The position numbers were made by a program, and so were the translations under genes. Shown in pieces: positions 52,239 through 61,591 of a DNA stretch of 64,000 nucleotides. Location: positions 62,001 through 126,000 of the forward strand of contig JAILLP010000033.1 of the NCBI GenBank assembly GCA_024693065.1, in the 5' to 3' direction. Within the stretch, counting starts at the first letter, position 1, and the number at the start of each line of letters is the position of its first letter. Below the pieces are notes generated by a model. It made no database searches. It had not been told where the DNA came from and saw nothing but the letters and a program-made list of their open reading frames with translations. The stretch is from Paludibacteraceae bacterium. GTDB lineage: Bacteria > Bacteroidota > Bacteroidia > Bacteroidales > Paludibacteraceae.

Positions 52239-53612
52239 CTATTGCTCTTTGTTCCATTCTATCTTTTGGGAGAGGTACATGAAGAAGGCCAGAATGGCGA
52301 ACAATCCGAGGCTGCCTGCCAACAATGCGTAGTTCTCCATCTGGATCAGCACGAAGATGTAGGAGTAAAGCAGTAGCAACGCACCACCGATGTAGAAGGC
52401 AGTCTTCCTGATCTTCAGCACGGCCGAAGTGTAGACGGTCAGCAGGGCGACGGTCATGCCCGTGGAGACGAGGTAGGCCGGTGTGAAGCCGATGTGCTCG
52501 GAGAAGGAGAGCAACAGCGAGTAGAAGAGCGTGAGCGCTAGTCCGACCAATGCGTATTGCACAGGGTGAATGTTCTTCTTGTGGATCATTTCGATGAAGA
52601 AGAATACCGCCAAGGTGAGGACGATGAAGAGTATCGCGTACTTCACGCAGCGCAGTGACTTCTGGTAATGACCCACAGGCACCAGGAGGTTCACACCGAA
52701 GGCCGATTTGTTGATCTCGTAGCTGTACGTATTCTCGCTTCTGTCGTAGAACTGAGGGTAGTTGCGGTTCAAGTAGGATACCTTCCACTCCCTTGAGAAA
52801 CCTTTTCCTGCTTTCGTGGAGTCTGAAGAATCGCTAGGCAGGAAGTTGCCGCAGAAGCTAGGTGTCTGACAATCAGAGGATAGACGCACGGTCGTGCTCT
52901 TGCCCACAGGTGTGAACTGAAGTGATTGGCTTCCCCTTAGGGTGATGTTCATCGAGAAAGGAATTTCTTGCAGTTCCGCCCATTCCTGCGTGTCGATGAC
53001 CGCGGATAGTTGGCTGGTTCCTGAGCAGATGCCGTTGCCGTCAGGTTCCAATGTGTAGACCTTCCCTCCGAGCGTGATCTTCGTTTCGTCGCAGATGCCT
53101 TTTAGGTCAGACAACCCGAAGTTGATCTTAACCTTTCCGTTGATGGCGCATTTGTTTAGTTTGTCCCACTCCTCCTCTGTGAAGGTGAAGGTACCATTCA
53201 CCTCTATCGGACCTCTGAATGTCACGATTTTGTAGATGCCCCGGTGCTTGCTCTCCGTGTTCACTTCTCCGTTGAAGGATAGGGTGTTGGGGAGCAGGTC
53301 ATAGGTGATTTCCCTCAGTATGTTTTTGCGCTTGTTGTCTATGATCTCCTGTCGTACTTCCTTGCATTGAATACTGAGTGTGGGACCTACCAAAATCTGT
53401 TCGCCTCCCCATTTCTCGTACACCTCGCTCATCGCATCTTTGGAGGTCCGCTCTCTCTCCTTGATCAGGTCTTGGATCATGAACTTCGGTATCAATAGCA
53501 GTAATATGATCACTACTATCGCCGCAATCTTGAATTTGAGGTTCTTAGTCTTTGCTTTTCCCTCGGTTGGAACTTCTTGGTTCCCAAAGTTGAATAATTT
53601 CTCGTTTTCCAT
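52239..53612 (-). CDS. creD: Cell envelope integrity protein CreD
   Basis: 457 residues. One N-terminal helix (FKIAAIVVIILLLLIPKFMI), a periplasmic beta-rich domain with the CreD phrases QILVGPTLSIQ, RGIYKIVTFRGPIEVNGTF, DLKGICDETKITLGGK and WAELQEIPFSMNITLRGSQSL, then five or six helices with SFSEHIGFTPAYLVSTGMTVALLTVYT. CreD is an inner-membrane protein linked to envelope stress and colicin tolerance. It ends the operon 54579-52239, which includes a regulator and a membrane protein, a common Bacteroidota arrangement. Confidence 0.93.
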   Translation of the reverse strand: MENEKLFNFGNQEVPTEGKAKTKNLKFKIAAIVVIILLLLIPKFMIQDLIKERERTSKDAMSEVYEKWGGEQILVGPTLSIQCKEVRQEIIDNKRKNILREITYDLLPNTLSFNGEVNTESKHRGIYKIVTFRGPIEVNGTFTFTEEEWDKLNKCAINGKVKINFGLSDLKGICDETKITLGGKVYTLEPDGNGICSGTSQLSAVIDTQEWAELQEIPFSMNITLRGSQSLQFTPVGKSTTVRLSSDCQTPSFCGNFLPSDSSDSTKAGKGFSREWKVSYLNRNYPQFYDRSENTYSYEINKSAFGVNLLVPVGHYQKSLRCVKYAILFIVLTLAVFFFIEMIHKKNIHPVQYALVGLALTLFYSLLLSFSEHIGFTPAYLVSTGMTVALLTVYTSAVLKIRKTAFYIGGALLLLYSYIFVLIQMENYALLAGSLGLFAILAFFMYLSQKIEWNKEQ

Positions 53613-53668
53613 ATCCGTAATGTTTTTAAAGTACTTTGAATTTCAAAGTGTATAGTTAAAAAAATAAG

Positions 53669-53974
53669 TTAATTACCTAATGAAATTTTCAAAAAGTCTT
53701 CCAGAGCCTTCAAGTGCTCCGAGAAGGCGGCTCTCCCGTTTTCGGTCATCTGGAAGGTGGTGTTAGGCTTCCGTCCGATGAATTGCTTCTTGGACTGGAT
53801 GTAACCCAACTCCTCCAGGCTCCTCGTGTGGCTGGCCAGGTTGCCGTCCGTGAGGTCGAGCAGCGATTTCAGGGTAGTGAAATCGATCTCCTCGTTCACC
53901 ATCAGGGCGGACATGATGCCTAACCTGACCTTGCTTTCGAAAGCCTTGTTGATATGTTCCAAACTCATATTCAT
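53669..53974 (-). CDS. Winged-helix transcriptional regulator (MarR/ArsR-like)
   Basis: 101 residues. SKVRLGIMSALMVNEEIDFTTLKSLLDLTDGNLASHTRSLEELGYIQSKKQFIGRKPNTTFQMTENGRAAFSEHLKALEDF is a full winged helix of the type often found with creD and a small membrane protein. It probably controls this operon. It overlaps the upstream gene by 4 bases. Confidence 0.92.
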   Translation of the reverse strand: MNMSLEHINKAFESKVRLGIMSALMVNEEIDFTTLKSLLDLTDGNLASHTRSLEELGYIQSKKQFIGRKPNTTFQMTENGRAAFSEHLKALEDFLKISLGN

Positions 53975-54579
53975 CTCTCACCCTTCCTTTCTTTCAAAAA
54001 GTAAAAGAGAATACCGTATATGATGTGGCACACGCCGAAGCCGAGGGCCCAGAAAATCAGGGAATGGTTGACCGCCATGAAGTCGATCAGGCCTAGTATC
54101 ACCTGCGCGTACCCAAGGTATTTCGTGGAGGAAAACGTATAGCTTGAGAGGTTGATGAGCGCCAGTCCGTAGAAGATCAGCATCATGGAGGATGTCAGTC
54201 CGTAGTGTGCCTGATGGATCAGTCCTATGCAGAGGACGCCTCCGGTGATGAGCGGTATGGCGAAGTTCCATAACATCCTGCGGCTCGTTTGGTCGAACGT
54301 GAACCTGTAGTTGTTTTTCTTCGCCTTGTGCCTTGCGAAAAGGAAAACCGTCGCGACGCAGATGACCAGTAATATCAGCGCTAGCGTTGTTAGGATGGAT
54401 ACCTTCTGGTAGTGCATCCAGGATGTGTCGTTCAGAACATATTGGGCCGCACCGCATGCCAGCAGGGCGAGTACCCCGACCAATGCGCATGATAGTCCGC
54501 TCAAGGACAATACCTTTGACGACTTGGCCATCATGTCCCGAATCTCTGACAATGTGTTTATCACCTCTTTGTTTTCCAT
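53971..54579 (-). CDS. Six-helix membrane protein upstream of the creD regulator
   Basis: 202 residues from ATG 54579 (MENKEVINTLSEIRDMMAKSSK); 54612 adds residues lying over the promoter. Six predicted membrane helices (SLSGLSCALVGVLALLACG ... FWALGFGVCHIIYGILFYFL). The N-terminal MxxLxEIRxMMxxSSK pattern recurs in homologous operons. Function unknown. Confidence 0.85.
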   Translation of the reverse strand: MENKEVINTLSEIRDMMAKSSKVLSLSGLSCALVGVLALLACGAAQYVLNDTSWMHYQKVSILTTLALILLVICVATVFLFARHKAKKNNYRFTFDQTSRRMLWNFAIPLITGGVLCIGLIHQAHYGLTSSMMLIFYGLALINLSSYTFSSTKYLGYAQVILGLIDFMAVNHSLIFWALGFGVCHIIYGILFYFLKERKGER

Positions 54580-54608
54580 TCTTGTAAGTTTAAAAAGAAC
54601 TTTGTACT

Positions 54609-54641
54609 GCAAAGTAAACGATAAAAAATGAATCCCGCAAA
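54609..54641 (-). promoter_or_regulatory. Promoter of the creD operon
   Basis: On the minus strand TTTG (54638-54641), 21 bases, TACTTTGC (54609-54616), 30 bases before ATG 54579. Confidence 0.7.
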
Positions 54642-54863
54642 TTTTTTAGCGAAAAAATGATGGAAAAAATTTCGGGGATTCCTATTCCTCCCTAAAACCA
54701 TGCTAAATCCCCCTGAATCCAAGTTTGACGGCTGGGGCACTCCTTTCATGTTTTTTAACGCTTAATATTTATCTCTTAACTTTTATTCGCTTCTAACGCT
54801 AGTCCTGACGCAAAACTATATGTTTTTGAAATGAATTTATAACGCTGAAAGATCAAAAGGCCA

Positions 54864-55224
54864 TATCTTTGCAGTGTAAGCATTGACGGGATATAGTGAT
54901 TGTTTTTCCGAAGTGAAAGTGGTTCTTTGATGATTTGTTTTGTGGGGGCGGATAATAAGGGTGACATCTCTATACATACAAAAAGTAATGTTTGATTACT
55001 TGCGGGTATGACGGCTATGCTGCATATTGAAGAATGGTCATTAGACAAAAGCAACCTATATATACATACACTATTATGAAACATGACGGAGAGGCCGTCA
55101 GACAATTGTTTGACGGCTGATCTGTTCTGTTGGAAAGGAACCTTTAACACATTATGAGCAAAGAAGGGACGGTTTTCTAAGAGTATGGGCGCGGTCAACA
55201 GATATGTTTGGCTGCGCTTTTTTT
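54864..55224 (+). ncRNA. Candidate structured RNA ending in an intrinsic terminator
   Basis: This lies in a 750-base gap without open frames. TATCTTTG (54864-54871) could be a -7 element, although a matching TTTG at the right distance is missing. Downstream are AAGTAAT-GTTTG-ATTACTT (54983-55001) and two mutually exclusive hairpins that share CCGTC: GACGG/CCGTC (55085-55099) or GCCGTCA/TGACGGC (55094-55117). The end is GCGCGGTCAA/TTGGCTGCGC plus seven T (55189-55224). No tmRNA, RNase P or known riboswitch signature was found. The rest of the gap (54642-54863, 55225-55329) shows only an AACAGGCGGT/ACCGCCTGTT hairpin at 55256-55286, a likely terminator for the gene at 55330. Confidence 0.45.
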
Positions 55225-55329
55225 GTCCTTTTAATGTTCGTGTAAGGAAATGAAACAGGCGGTCCCGGGAAGGAACCGCCTGTTTGCGAGTATGCGATTA
55301 ATGCGATTTAATCCAGTGGTGGTCTCGGA

Positions 55330-57087
55330 TTATTTGTATTCATCGAGAGTACCCCTGAAATAGTCGTTTCTGATGATCTTCTCAGATATCTCGCTCGTAC
55401 GCCATACTTCGTAGTTAGGATCTCTCTTGATTTCCTTTGACATGTCGTATCCGAAGCCTCTCCATGGGTAGTTGTCGAGTTTGAATAATCCTAATAGGGT
55501 AGGATAGATGTCGCATTGGTAAGTGGAGTCTGTTATCTCCTTTGAACTCTCCAGATTGTTAGGGGATGAGATGATGAAAGGAATGAAGTCTCCTCTGTTC
55601 GCACGGAGAGATTGTCCGATCTCTGAAGCGTCGAACTCCTCTCTGTCGCTAGAGAATGTGCAGTGGTCTCCTAAGATTACGAATGTTGTTTTCGCGAATT
55701 TCGGATTATCCTTCACCTTCTCTATGAATTCGCCGAAGCATTTGTCCGTATAGTTCAAACTCTTGATGTAGTTTTCCTTGAATGAAGGGAGTCCTTCTGG
55801 AATGTTTAAGTCGGAATTACCCGCATATTTCCAGAACGGTGCGTGGGAAGCCATGGTGACAGCTTCTATGCAGAATGGCTCTTGTATGGTGTCGAATACG
55901 ACGGCTAGATCCTCAAACAGATTCTTGTCCGGATAATCTTGTCCGTGTAGCGTAGGGAATCCCCAAGGACCGGAGATTTTCGCCTGGTTCCATGCTGATG
56001 GTTTGGTTGGAACTAACATCATATTGGTTGACCCTAATTTCATCATGGCATCCCCGATTGAGTAATAGTAGTTGTCCTCGTAGGCGAAACATGCGGCTTC
56101 AAAAATCAGAGGCATGAGTCCGGTGTTGACAAGCAATTGTGCGTCGCTGGACGCTCCACGTTGCGTTTGAGGGCACATCTTCTCTCCGTATATGGCGTTC
56201 CTTTTCGCCATGGCGTTGAAGTTCGGTGTGATCTCTTGCCCGTTTATGCTGTTGTTGAGGGTCCAACCCTCCATGCTCTCCACGAAAAGAATGAACAGGT
56301 TGTCTTTCAACGTGTCTTTCCCTGCTGGTTTTATCATGAAATGCTTGATCGATTCTTTCTCATCGTCCGTTAAATCCACGTGCTTAGGGATGTCATTCAG
56401 TGAATTGCAGAAATTCAGCTCGGATATCAAGTCCAGGAATATGGTGTAATCTGTCACGAACGTCTCCCGTCCATCTCCTGAAACGTTCATTTGATCGAAT
56501 ATGTTCACTGGCAAGCCCCACAATTCGTTGAATTTAAGAGGCTTCATGATTAGTAGAGGAATGGATATGATTAACATCACCAATCCTGCGATCCATCTCC
56601 TGCGGAATGGCTTGAAGAATTTCACGTAGACGAATATGAATGCTCCTGTGGAGATGAACAGTAGTAGGTCGGAAAACCTCATGTAGGCAAAAATACTGTC
56701 CCAGAATCCATCCATGTTCCCGATGAGACGGAAGTCATATCCTGTGATCATGATGCCATGGGCACGCATGCTGATGTAATCTGCTAACATCCATATGTCC
56801 AAAATGAGGTCTAAGGCGAATGCCGGCCAAAAATATTTTGAGAATGCTCCCAATGCCACGAATAGTAAAGCGACTCCAGCATAGATAGAATAACTCATCA
56901 AAAAGTTTGATACGGGCGAGTCATCCATTCCTGAGGAGAAAAACAGACTGCCATTCACGTTCAATGTGAACGTGACAAGTTTCAATAGTACTGAAATGAA
57001 AAATGCGGACACGAAAATGGTATATTTTTTGTCCCATTTCTCGGGAATCGCCCCTTTGATTTTAATGACCAAATCTTTAAAGTCCAT
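55330..57087 (-). CDS. LTA synthase-like sulfatase-fold phosphotransferase
   Basis: 585 residues. Five N-terminal membrane helices (to about residue 190) are followed by an extracytoplasmic alkaline-phosphatase/sulfatase-fold domain: LFILFVESMEGW (first metal-binding Glu), CPQTQRGASSDAQLLVNTG (nucleophile region), TMASHAPF and VILGDHCTF (metal-binding Asp-His). In LtaS the nucleophile is Thr in GKTSD; here it reads GASSD, a Ser in its place. In Gram-negative cells such enzymes transfer phosphoglycerol, phosphoethanolamine or similar groups to envelope glycans. Confidence 0.9.
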   Translation of the reverse strand: MDFKDLVIKIKGAIPEKWDKKYTIFVSAFFISVLLKLVTFTLNVNGSLFFSSGMDDSPVSNFLMSYSIYAGVALLFVALGAFSKYFWPAFALDLILDIWMLADYISMRAHGIMITGYDFRLIGNMDGFWDSIFAYMRFSDLLLFISTGAFIFVYVKFFKPFRRRWIAGLVMLIISIPLLIMKPLKFNELWGLPVNIFDQMNVSGDGRETFVTDYTIFLDLISELNFCNSLNDIPKHVDLTDDEKESIKHFMIKPAGKDTLKDNLFILFVESMEGWTLNNSINGQEITPNFNAMAKRNAIYGEKMCPQTQRGASSDAQLLVNTGLMPLIFEAACFAYEDNYYYSIGDAMMKLGSTNMMLVPTKPSAWNQAKISGPWGFPTLHGQDYPDKNLFEDLAVVFDTIQEPFCIEAVTMASHAPFWKYAGNSDLNIPEGLPSFKENYIKSLNYTDKCFGEFIEKVKDNPKFAKTTFVILGDHCTFSSDREEFDASEIGQSLRANRGDFIPFIISSPNNLESSKEITDSTYQCDIYPTLLGLFKLDNYPWRGFGYDMSKEIKRDPNYEVWRTSEISEKIIRNDYFRGTLDEYK

Positions 57088-57294
57088 TTGTTTGTTTGTT
57101 TTTAATTATTTGTACAATTATATATTTAACGTTTGAATGTTTTTCCGATTGTGCAAAGTAATAGTTTTTTTTCTCATTGTGCAAATGTGCAGGTTATATT
57201 CGGATGCGTATGTTTGCGATGTGCCGGGTTTTTTGCGAACCTTTTGTGGTGATGTGAATAAACAAAAAAAATAGTATCTTTGCGAAAAACTATA

Positions 57295-57630
57295 ATGATG
57301 CGAGATATAGATATTATTTCTAGATTGGATTTCGAGAAGTGCGGTGGATTGGTGCCTGCCATTGTGCAGGATGCTGACACCCGTGTCGTGCTGATGTTGG
57401 GTTATATGAATAAGGAGGCGCTGGAAAAGACGATTGAGTCGGGGAAGGTGACTTTCTATAGCCGCACAAGGAAATGCTTGTGGACCAAGGGCGAAACCAG
57501 TGGAAATTTCCTTAACCTTGTCTCCTTGAAGGAGGATTGTGACAAGGATACCCTTTTGGTGAAAGTGCATCCTGTTGGTCCTGTGTGCCATACAGGTACT
57601 GATACTTGCTGGGGGGAAGTTAATAAGTAA
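57295..57630 (+). CDS. hisI: Phosphoribosyl-AMP cyclohydrolase
   Basis: 111 residues from ATG 57295 (ATG 57298 is adjacent). Hallmarks: [67 protein letters not shown] with the zinc-binding cysteines. Single-domain HisI without the HisE pyrophosphatase. TATCTTTG at 57274-57281 puts the transcription start only a few bases before the ATG. It stands apart from hisA. Confidence 0.95.
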   Translation: MMRDIDIISRLDFEKCGGLVPAIVQDADTRVVLMLGYMNKEALEKTIESGKVTFYSRTRKCLWTKGETSGNFLNLVSLKEDCDKDTLLVKVHPVGPVCHTGTDTCWGEVNK

Positions 57631-57646
57631 TTATAAAGAGAAGGTA

Positions 57647-58342
57647 ATGGCTGTCATAGATTTCAATAATGTGTGCGTCAACCGCCAAGAACAGACCGTC
57701 CTGAAGAATGTTTGCGTGACGGTGAACGAGGGTGACCTAGTCTTCTTGTTAGGACGTGTCGGAAGTGGTAAGAGTACATTCCTGAAATCGCTTTATTACG
57801 AAGCGATCATATCGTCAGGCGAGGCGAAAGTATTGGACTTCGACCTGCGCAACATGAAGATGAAACAGATTCCGATGCTTCGCAGACAGCTTGGCATTGT
57901 GTTCCAAGACTTCCAATTGCTTTCTGACAGGAATGTTTACGCGAACCTCGAATTTGTGTTGAAGGCGACGGGGAAACGCTCGAAAGAGGAAATCGAAAGC
58001 CGCATCGCGGAGGTCCTTAATTATGTGGGTATGACCAACAAGGGATACCGTATGCCACACGAGTTGTCTGGCGGTGAACAACAACGTATTGTCATCGCGA
58101 GGGCTTTGTTGAATAAACCGAAAATCATCTTGGCGGATGAGCCTACGGGTAATCTCGACCCGATCACGGCGAACGACCTGATGCAGCTTTTCCGCCAGAT
58201 CGCCAAGGAGAAGACGGCGGTCATCATGGCTACCCATAGAACCCAGATCGCGGAAAGCACGCCGGGGTCCAGGATCCTTCATTTCGAGAATGGTGTCGTG
58301 ACGGAGGGCGTGACGGAGTCTAACCGAATATATGAGGAGTGA
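57647..58342 (+). CDS. ftsE: Cell division ATP-binding protein FtsE
   Basis: 231 residues from ATG 57647. ABC motifs: Walker A GRVGSGKST, QDFQLLSDRNVYANL (Q loop, FtsE-like), LSGGEQQRIVIARAL and Walker B IILADEPTGNLD, and THRTQI. It should pair with FtsX to control periplasmic peptidoglycan hydrolysis at the septum. No ftsX lies next to it; hisI precedes by 16 bases and metF follows. Confidence 0.9.
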   Translation: MAVIDFNNVCVNRQEQTVLKNVCVTVNEGDLVFLLGRVGSGKSTFLKSLYYEAIISSGEAKVLDFDLRNMKMKQIPMLRRQLGIVFQDFQLLSDRNVYANLEFVLKATGKRSKEEIESRIAEVLNYVGMTNKGYRMPHELSGGEQQRIVIARALLNKPKIILADEPTGNLDPITANDLMQLFRQIAKEKTAVIMATHRTQIAESTPGSRILHFENGVVTEGVTESNRIYEE

Positions 58343-58346
58343 TAGG

Positions 58347-59303
58347 ATGAGTGTCAGGGATTTAATATTGAATAGTAAAAAGACGGCTTTCTCGTTTGAG
58401 ATATTGCCGCCGTTGAAGGGGAATGGTATTGAGGCTATTTACGACACGATCGACCAGTTGTTGGAATTCGACCCTCAATATATTGATATCACTACCCACC
58501 GTAGCCAGCTGGTCTACCGCGCGCTGGAAAATGGCTTGTACCAGTGTGAACGAGTGCGTCAACGCCCGGGTACTGTGGCCATTGCGGCGGCCATTAAGTC
58601 TAAATATAACATTGAGGTGGTCCCTCATATCCTTTGCAGTGGTTTCTCCAAGGAGGAGACCGAGTATGTGCTGATCGACCTCGATTTCTTGGGTATCTAT
58701 GATTTGTTGTTGCTGAGAGGGGATCGGGCCAAGTTGGAGAATGTCTCCATGCCGAATGAGGAGGGTTATGCCCATGCGTCCGAACTGCAGGAGCAGATCA
58801 ACCGTTTTAACGAGGGCTATTTCTTGGACGGCACCAAACAGAAACGGGAACGCATGAAATTCTTCACCTACGGAGTGGCGGGCTATCCCGAAAAGCATGA
58901 GGAGGCGCCTAATGTCGATTCCGATATGTATTGGCTGAAGAAGAAAGTGGAGAATGGCGCGGAATATATCGTCACTCAGATGTTCTTCGACAATGCGAAG
59001 TTCTTCGAGTTCGAGGCGCTGTGCAGGCGGGAGGGAATCAACGTGCCTATCGTGCCGGGACTTAAACCTATCACCACCATGAAACAGCTCACCGTCTTGC
59101 CGAGGACCTTCCATGTGGACTTGCCTCGGGATTTGGCGGATGAATTGCGGAAGTGTAAAAACGATGAGGATGCCCGCAATGTCGGTATCGAATGGTGTAC
59201 CATGCAGGCGAAAGAACTGCGTGCGCATGGGGCGCCTAGCATCCACTTCTATACGATGTCTAATCCAAGAAGTGTTAAGGAAATAGCGAAACGTGTCTTT
59301 TGA
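58347..59303 (+). CDS. metF: 5,10-methylenetetrahydrofolate reductase
   Basis: 318 residues from ATG 58347, preceded by an AGGAGTGATAGG ribosome-binding context; ATG 58332 lies inside ftsE. FAD/folate barrel motifs: KTAFSFEILPPLKG, DPQYIDITTHRS, HILCSGFSKEETEYVLIDLDFLGIYDLLLLRGD, TYGVAGYPEKHEEAP and TQMFFDNAKFFEF, with IPIVPGLKPI. It makes 5-methyl-THF for methionine synthesis. Confidence 0.95.
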   Translation: MSVRDLILNSKKTAFSFEILPPLKGNGIEAIYDTIDQLLEFDPQYIDITTHRSQLVYRALENGLYQCERVRQRPGTVAIAAAIKSKYNIEVVPHILCSGFSKEETEYVLIDLDFLGIYDLLLLRGDRAKLENVSMPNEEGYAHASELQEQINRFNEGYFLDGTKQKRERMKFFTYGVAGYPEKHEEAPNVDSDMYWLKKKVENGAEYIVTQMFFDNAKFFEFEALCRREGINVPIVPGLKPITTMKQLTVLPRTFHVDLPRDLADELRKCKNDEDARNVGIEWCTMQAKELRAHGAPSIHFYTMSNPRSVKEIAKRVF

Positions 59304-59316
59304 TAGTTGAATCGAA

Positions 59317-59619
59317 ATGGGTACTTTAATTTTGTTCATATTGATGATGGGGCTCTTCCTCTTCTTCGGTTTCTTAGGAATCGCGGGAAGATTGTTGGGG
59401 GGTGTTTTCAATATGCTCAAGGGTCTCGTTTCTAATGATGGCGGCGGACGGTCTTCCGATGATTATGTCTCGGAAGATAACCGTGGCGCACAGACTGAGA
59501 CCGCCGTTCGGAGGATGAAACGGTTCAAGTCGTGGGCGGAGGATACTTCCTACGAGGAGTCTGTCGACGAAAAGGTGGAGATGGAGCAGCCTGTGCGTGA
59601 GGAGATGGTGAATAAATAA
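59317..59619 (+). CDS. DUF4834 family small membrane protein
   Basis: 100 residues. One N-terminal helix (LILFILMMGLFLFFGFLGIAG) is followed by a soluble tail rich in Glu and Ser ending in EEMVNK, the layout of DUF4834. It lies 13 bases after metF. Function unknown. Confidence 0.8.
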   Translation: MGTLILFILMMGLFLFFGFLGIAGRLLGGVFNMLKGLVSNDGGGRSSDDYVSEDNRGAQTETAVRRMKRFKSWAEDTSYEESVDEKVEMEQPVREEMVNK

Positions 59620-59639
59620 ATTTATTAACATAAAAAAAG

Positions 59640-61166
59640 ATGAGTAAGAAAGTATTATTGATGATCCTCGATGGTTGGGGATTCGGAAACAAGACAAAGT
59701 CTGATGTGATCGCTTCAACCCCAACTCCTTATTGGGATTCGTTATTGAAAAATTATCCATATTCCCAGTTGCAGGCTTGCGGCGAATTCGTGGGTTTGCC
59801 AGACGGACAGATGGGTAACTCGGAGGTGGGACACCTGAACATCGGTGCTGGCCGTGTCGTTTACCAGGATTTGGTGAAGATTAACATGGCTTGTAAGGAG
59901 GGTACCATCATGGACAACCCTGAAATCAAGAGCGCATTCTCTTATGCGAAGGATAATGGCAAGCAGATCCACTTCATGGGCTTGGTCTCCAACGGAGGTG
60001 TGCATTCCTCTTTGGACCATTTGTTCAAATTGATCGAGATCTCCAAGGCTTATGGCTTGGATAAGACTTTTGTGCACTGCTTCATGGACGGTCGTGACAC
60101 TGACCCTAAGAGCGGCAAGGGTTTCATCGAACAATTGGAGGCTCAACTGGCGAAGAACACGGGTAAGATCGCTTCCATCATCGGTCGTTTCTATGCGATG
60201 GACCGTGACAAACGTTGGGAGCGCATCAAGGAGGCTTATGACTTGCTGATCGAAGGAAAGGGTAAACCTTGCACCGATATGGTGAAGGCGATGGAGGAGT
60301 CTTACGCTGATGGCGTGACCGACGAGTTCATCAAGCCTATCGCTAGGGTGGAGAACGGCAAGCCTGTCGGAACGATCCAAGAGGGTGATGTCGTTATCTT
60401 CTTTAACTATCGTAACGACCGTGCGAAGGAGTTGACCATCGTGTTGACTCAAAAAGATATGCCTGAGGCTGGCATGAAGACTATCAAGGGCTTGCAATAC
60501 TACTGCATGACTCCATACGACGCTTCCTTCACGGGTGTGCATATCCTTTTCAATAAGGAGAATGTGATGAACACCCTCGGTGAGGTGGTTTCAAAGGCGG
60601 GCATGAAACAATTGCATATCGCCGAGACGGAGAAGTACGCACACGTGACCTTCTTCTTCAACGGTGGACGTGAGGCTCCGTACGATGCGGAGGATAGAAT
60701 CTTGGTTCCTTCTCCAAAGGTGGCTACCTACGATCTGAAGCCGGAGATGAGCGCTTATGAGGTGAAGGATAAATTGGTCGAGGCAATCGGCACCAAGAAG
60801 TATGACTGGATCGTGGTGAACTATGCTAATGGAGACATGGTGGGCCACACTGGCATCTATTCCGCCATCGAGAAAGCGGTTGTCGCTATCGACAACTGTG
60901 TGAAGGATACTGTCGAGGCTTGCAAGGCAAACGGTTACGATGTCATCATCATCGCCGACCACGGTAACTGCGACAATGCGATCAATCCGGACGGCACGCC
61001 TAATACGGCACACTCACTTAACCCTGTACCGTTCGTTTATGTGAGCGACAATAAGTCTGCGAAGGTGACGGATGGAAAATTGGCGGATGTGGCACCTTCC
61101 ATCTGTGCGTTGTTGGGCCTTCAACAACCTGCGGAGATGACAGGAAAGAATCTGATTACGCTTTGA
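59640..61166 (+). CDS. gpmI: 2,3-bisphosphoglycerate-independent phosphoglycerate mutase
   Basis: 508 residues, full length. [10 protein letters not shown] (metal Asp), [22 protein letters not shown] with the phosphoserine Ser, [48 protein letters not shown] and ADHGNCD (Mn ligands). It interconverts 3- and 2-phosphoglycerate in glycolysis. Confidence 0.97.
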   Translation: MSKKVLLMILDGWGFGNKTKSDVIASTPTPYWDSLLKNYPYSQLQACGEFVGLPDGQMGNSEVGHLNIGAGRVVYQDLVKINMACKEGTIMDNPEIKSAFSYAKDNGKQIHFMGLVSNGGVHSSLDHLFKLIEISKAYGLDKTFVHCFMDGRDTDPKSGKGFIEQLEAQLAKNTGKIASIIGRFYAMDRDKRWERIKEAYDLLIEGKGKPCTDMVKAMEESYADGVTDEFIKPIARVENGKPVGTIQEGDVVIFFNYRNDRAKELTIVLTQKDMPEAGMKTIKGLQYYCMTPYDASFTGVHILFNKENVMNTLGEVVSKAGMKQLHIAETEKYAHVTFFFNGGREAPYDAEDRILVPSPKVATYDLKPEMSAYEVKDKLVEAIGTKKYDWIVVNYANGDMVGHTGIYSAIEKAVVAIDNCVKDTVEACKANGYDVIIIADHGNCDNAINPDGTPNTAHSLNPVPFVYVSDNKSAKVTDGKLADVAPSICALLGLQQPAEMTGKNLITL

Positions 61167-61591
61167 TGCTGAACGGGTCCGACAATCGTTCCCGAAGAAT
61201 GTTTGGTTGAATCGGTGGCTTTTTAGGACTTGCCGGAAATATTTCATGATTGTGGAGGTATGGGTTCCCCTGCCTCCACTTTTGTGTTTATATGTCTGCC
61301 TCGGATTTTAATTTGGATGAGGAAGGATACGCTCAGTTTTTTCCTCCTCTCTGAAAAAGTAAATCGTAAACCGTTAAATAGTAAATGATTGGGGGAAGAC
61401 CAATCTGGGGAAACTCCTCCGTGGCGTATATTTATAGGATAGGGAAAAATCGAGCCTGAAAGATTTTGTAGTTTGAAAAATTAAGGGTAAATTCGCGGTC
61501 GATTTATTATCCGAAATAGTCAAATGCCGTAGGCTTGCCCGAAGCTGAAGGCAACGTGAAAGATTAATTAACTAATTAAAAACAAATTAAA
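61167..61591. other. Gap before the ribosomal operon
   Basis: No gene. A short AGTAAATCGTAAACCGTTAAATAGTAAAT tract at about 61359-61388 belongs to the dispersed repeat family. The last 130 bases hold the rplM promoter and a leader with GGCTTGCCCGAAGCT pairing, which could be a ribosomal-protein autoregulatory element; that is inference. Confidence 0.6.
61465..61495 (+). promoter_or_regulatory. Promoter of the rplM operon
   Basis: TTTG (61465-61468), 19 bases, TAAATTCG (61488-61495). This gives a 5' UTR of about 90 bases before GTG 61592. Confidence 0.65.

Noticed and set aside
54864-55224. tmRNA or RNase P RNA in the 54.6-55.3 kb gap
   Set aside because: No T-loop/acceptor sequences, peptide tag frame or RNase P core sequences were found.
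61503-61591. Definite L13/S9 autoregulatory leader
   Set aside because: Some pairing is present, but I cannot match it to a known leader family, so it is mentioned only as a possibility.
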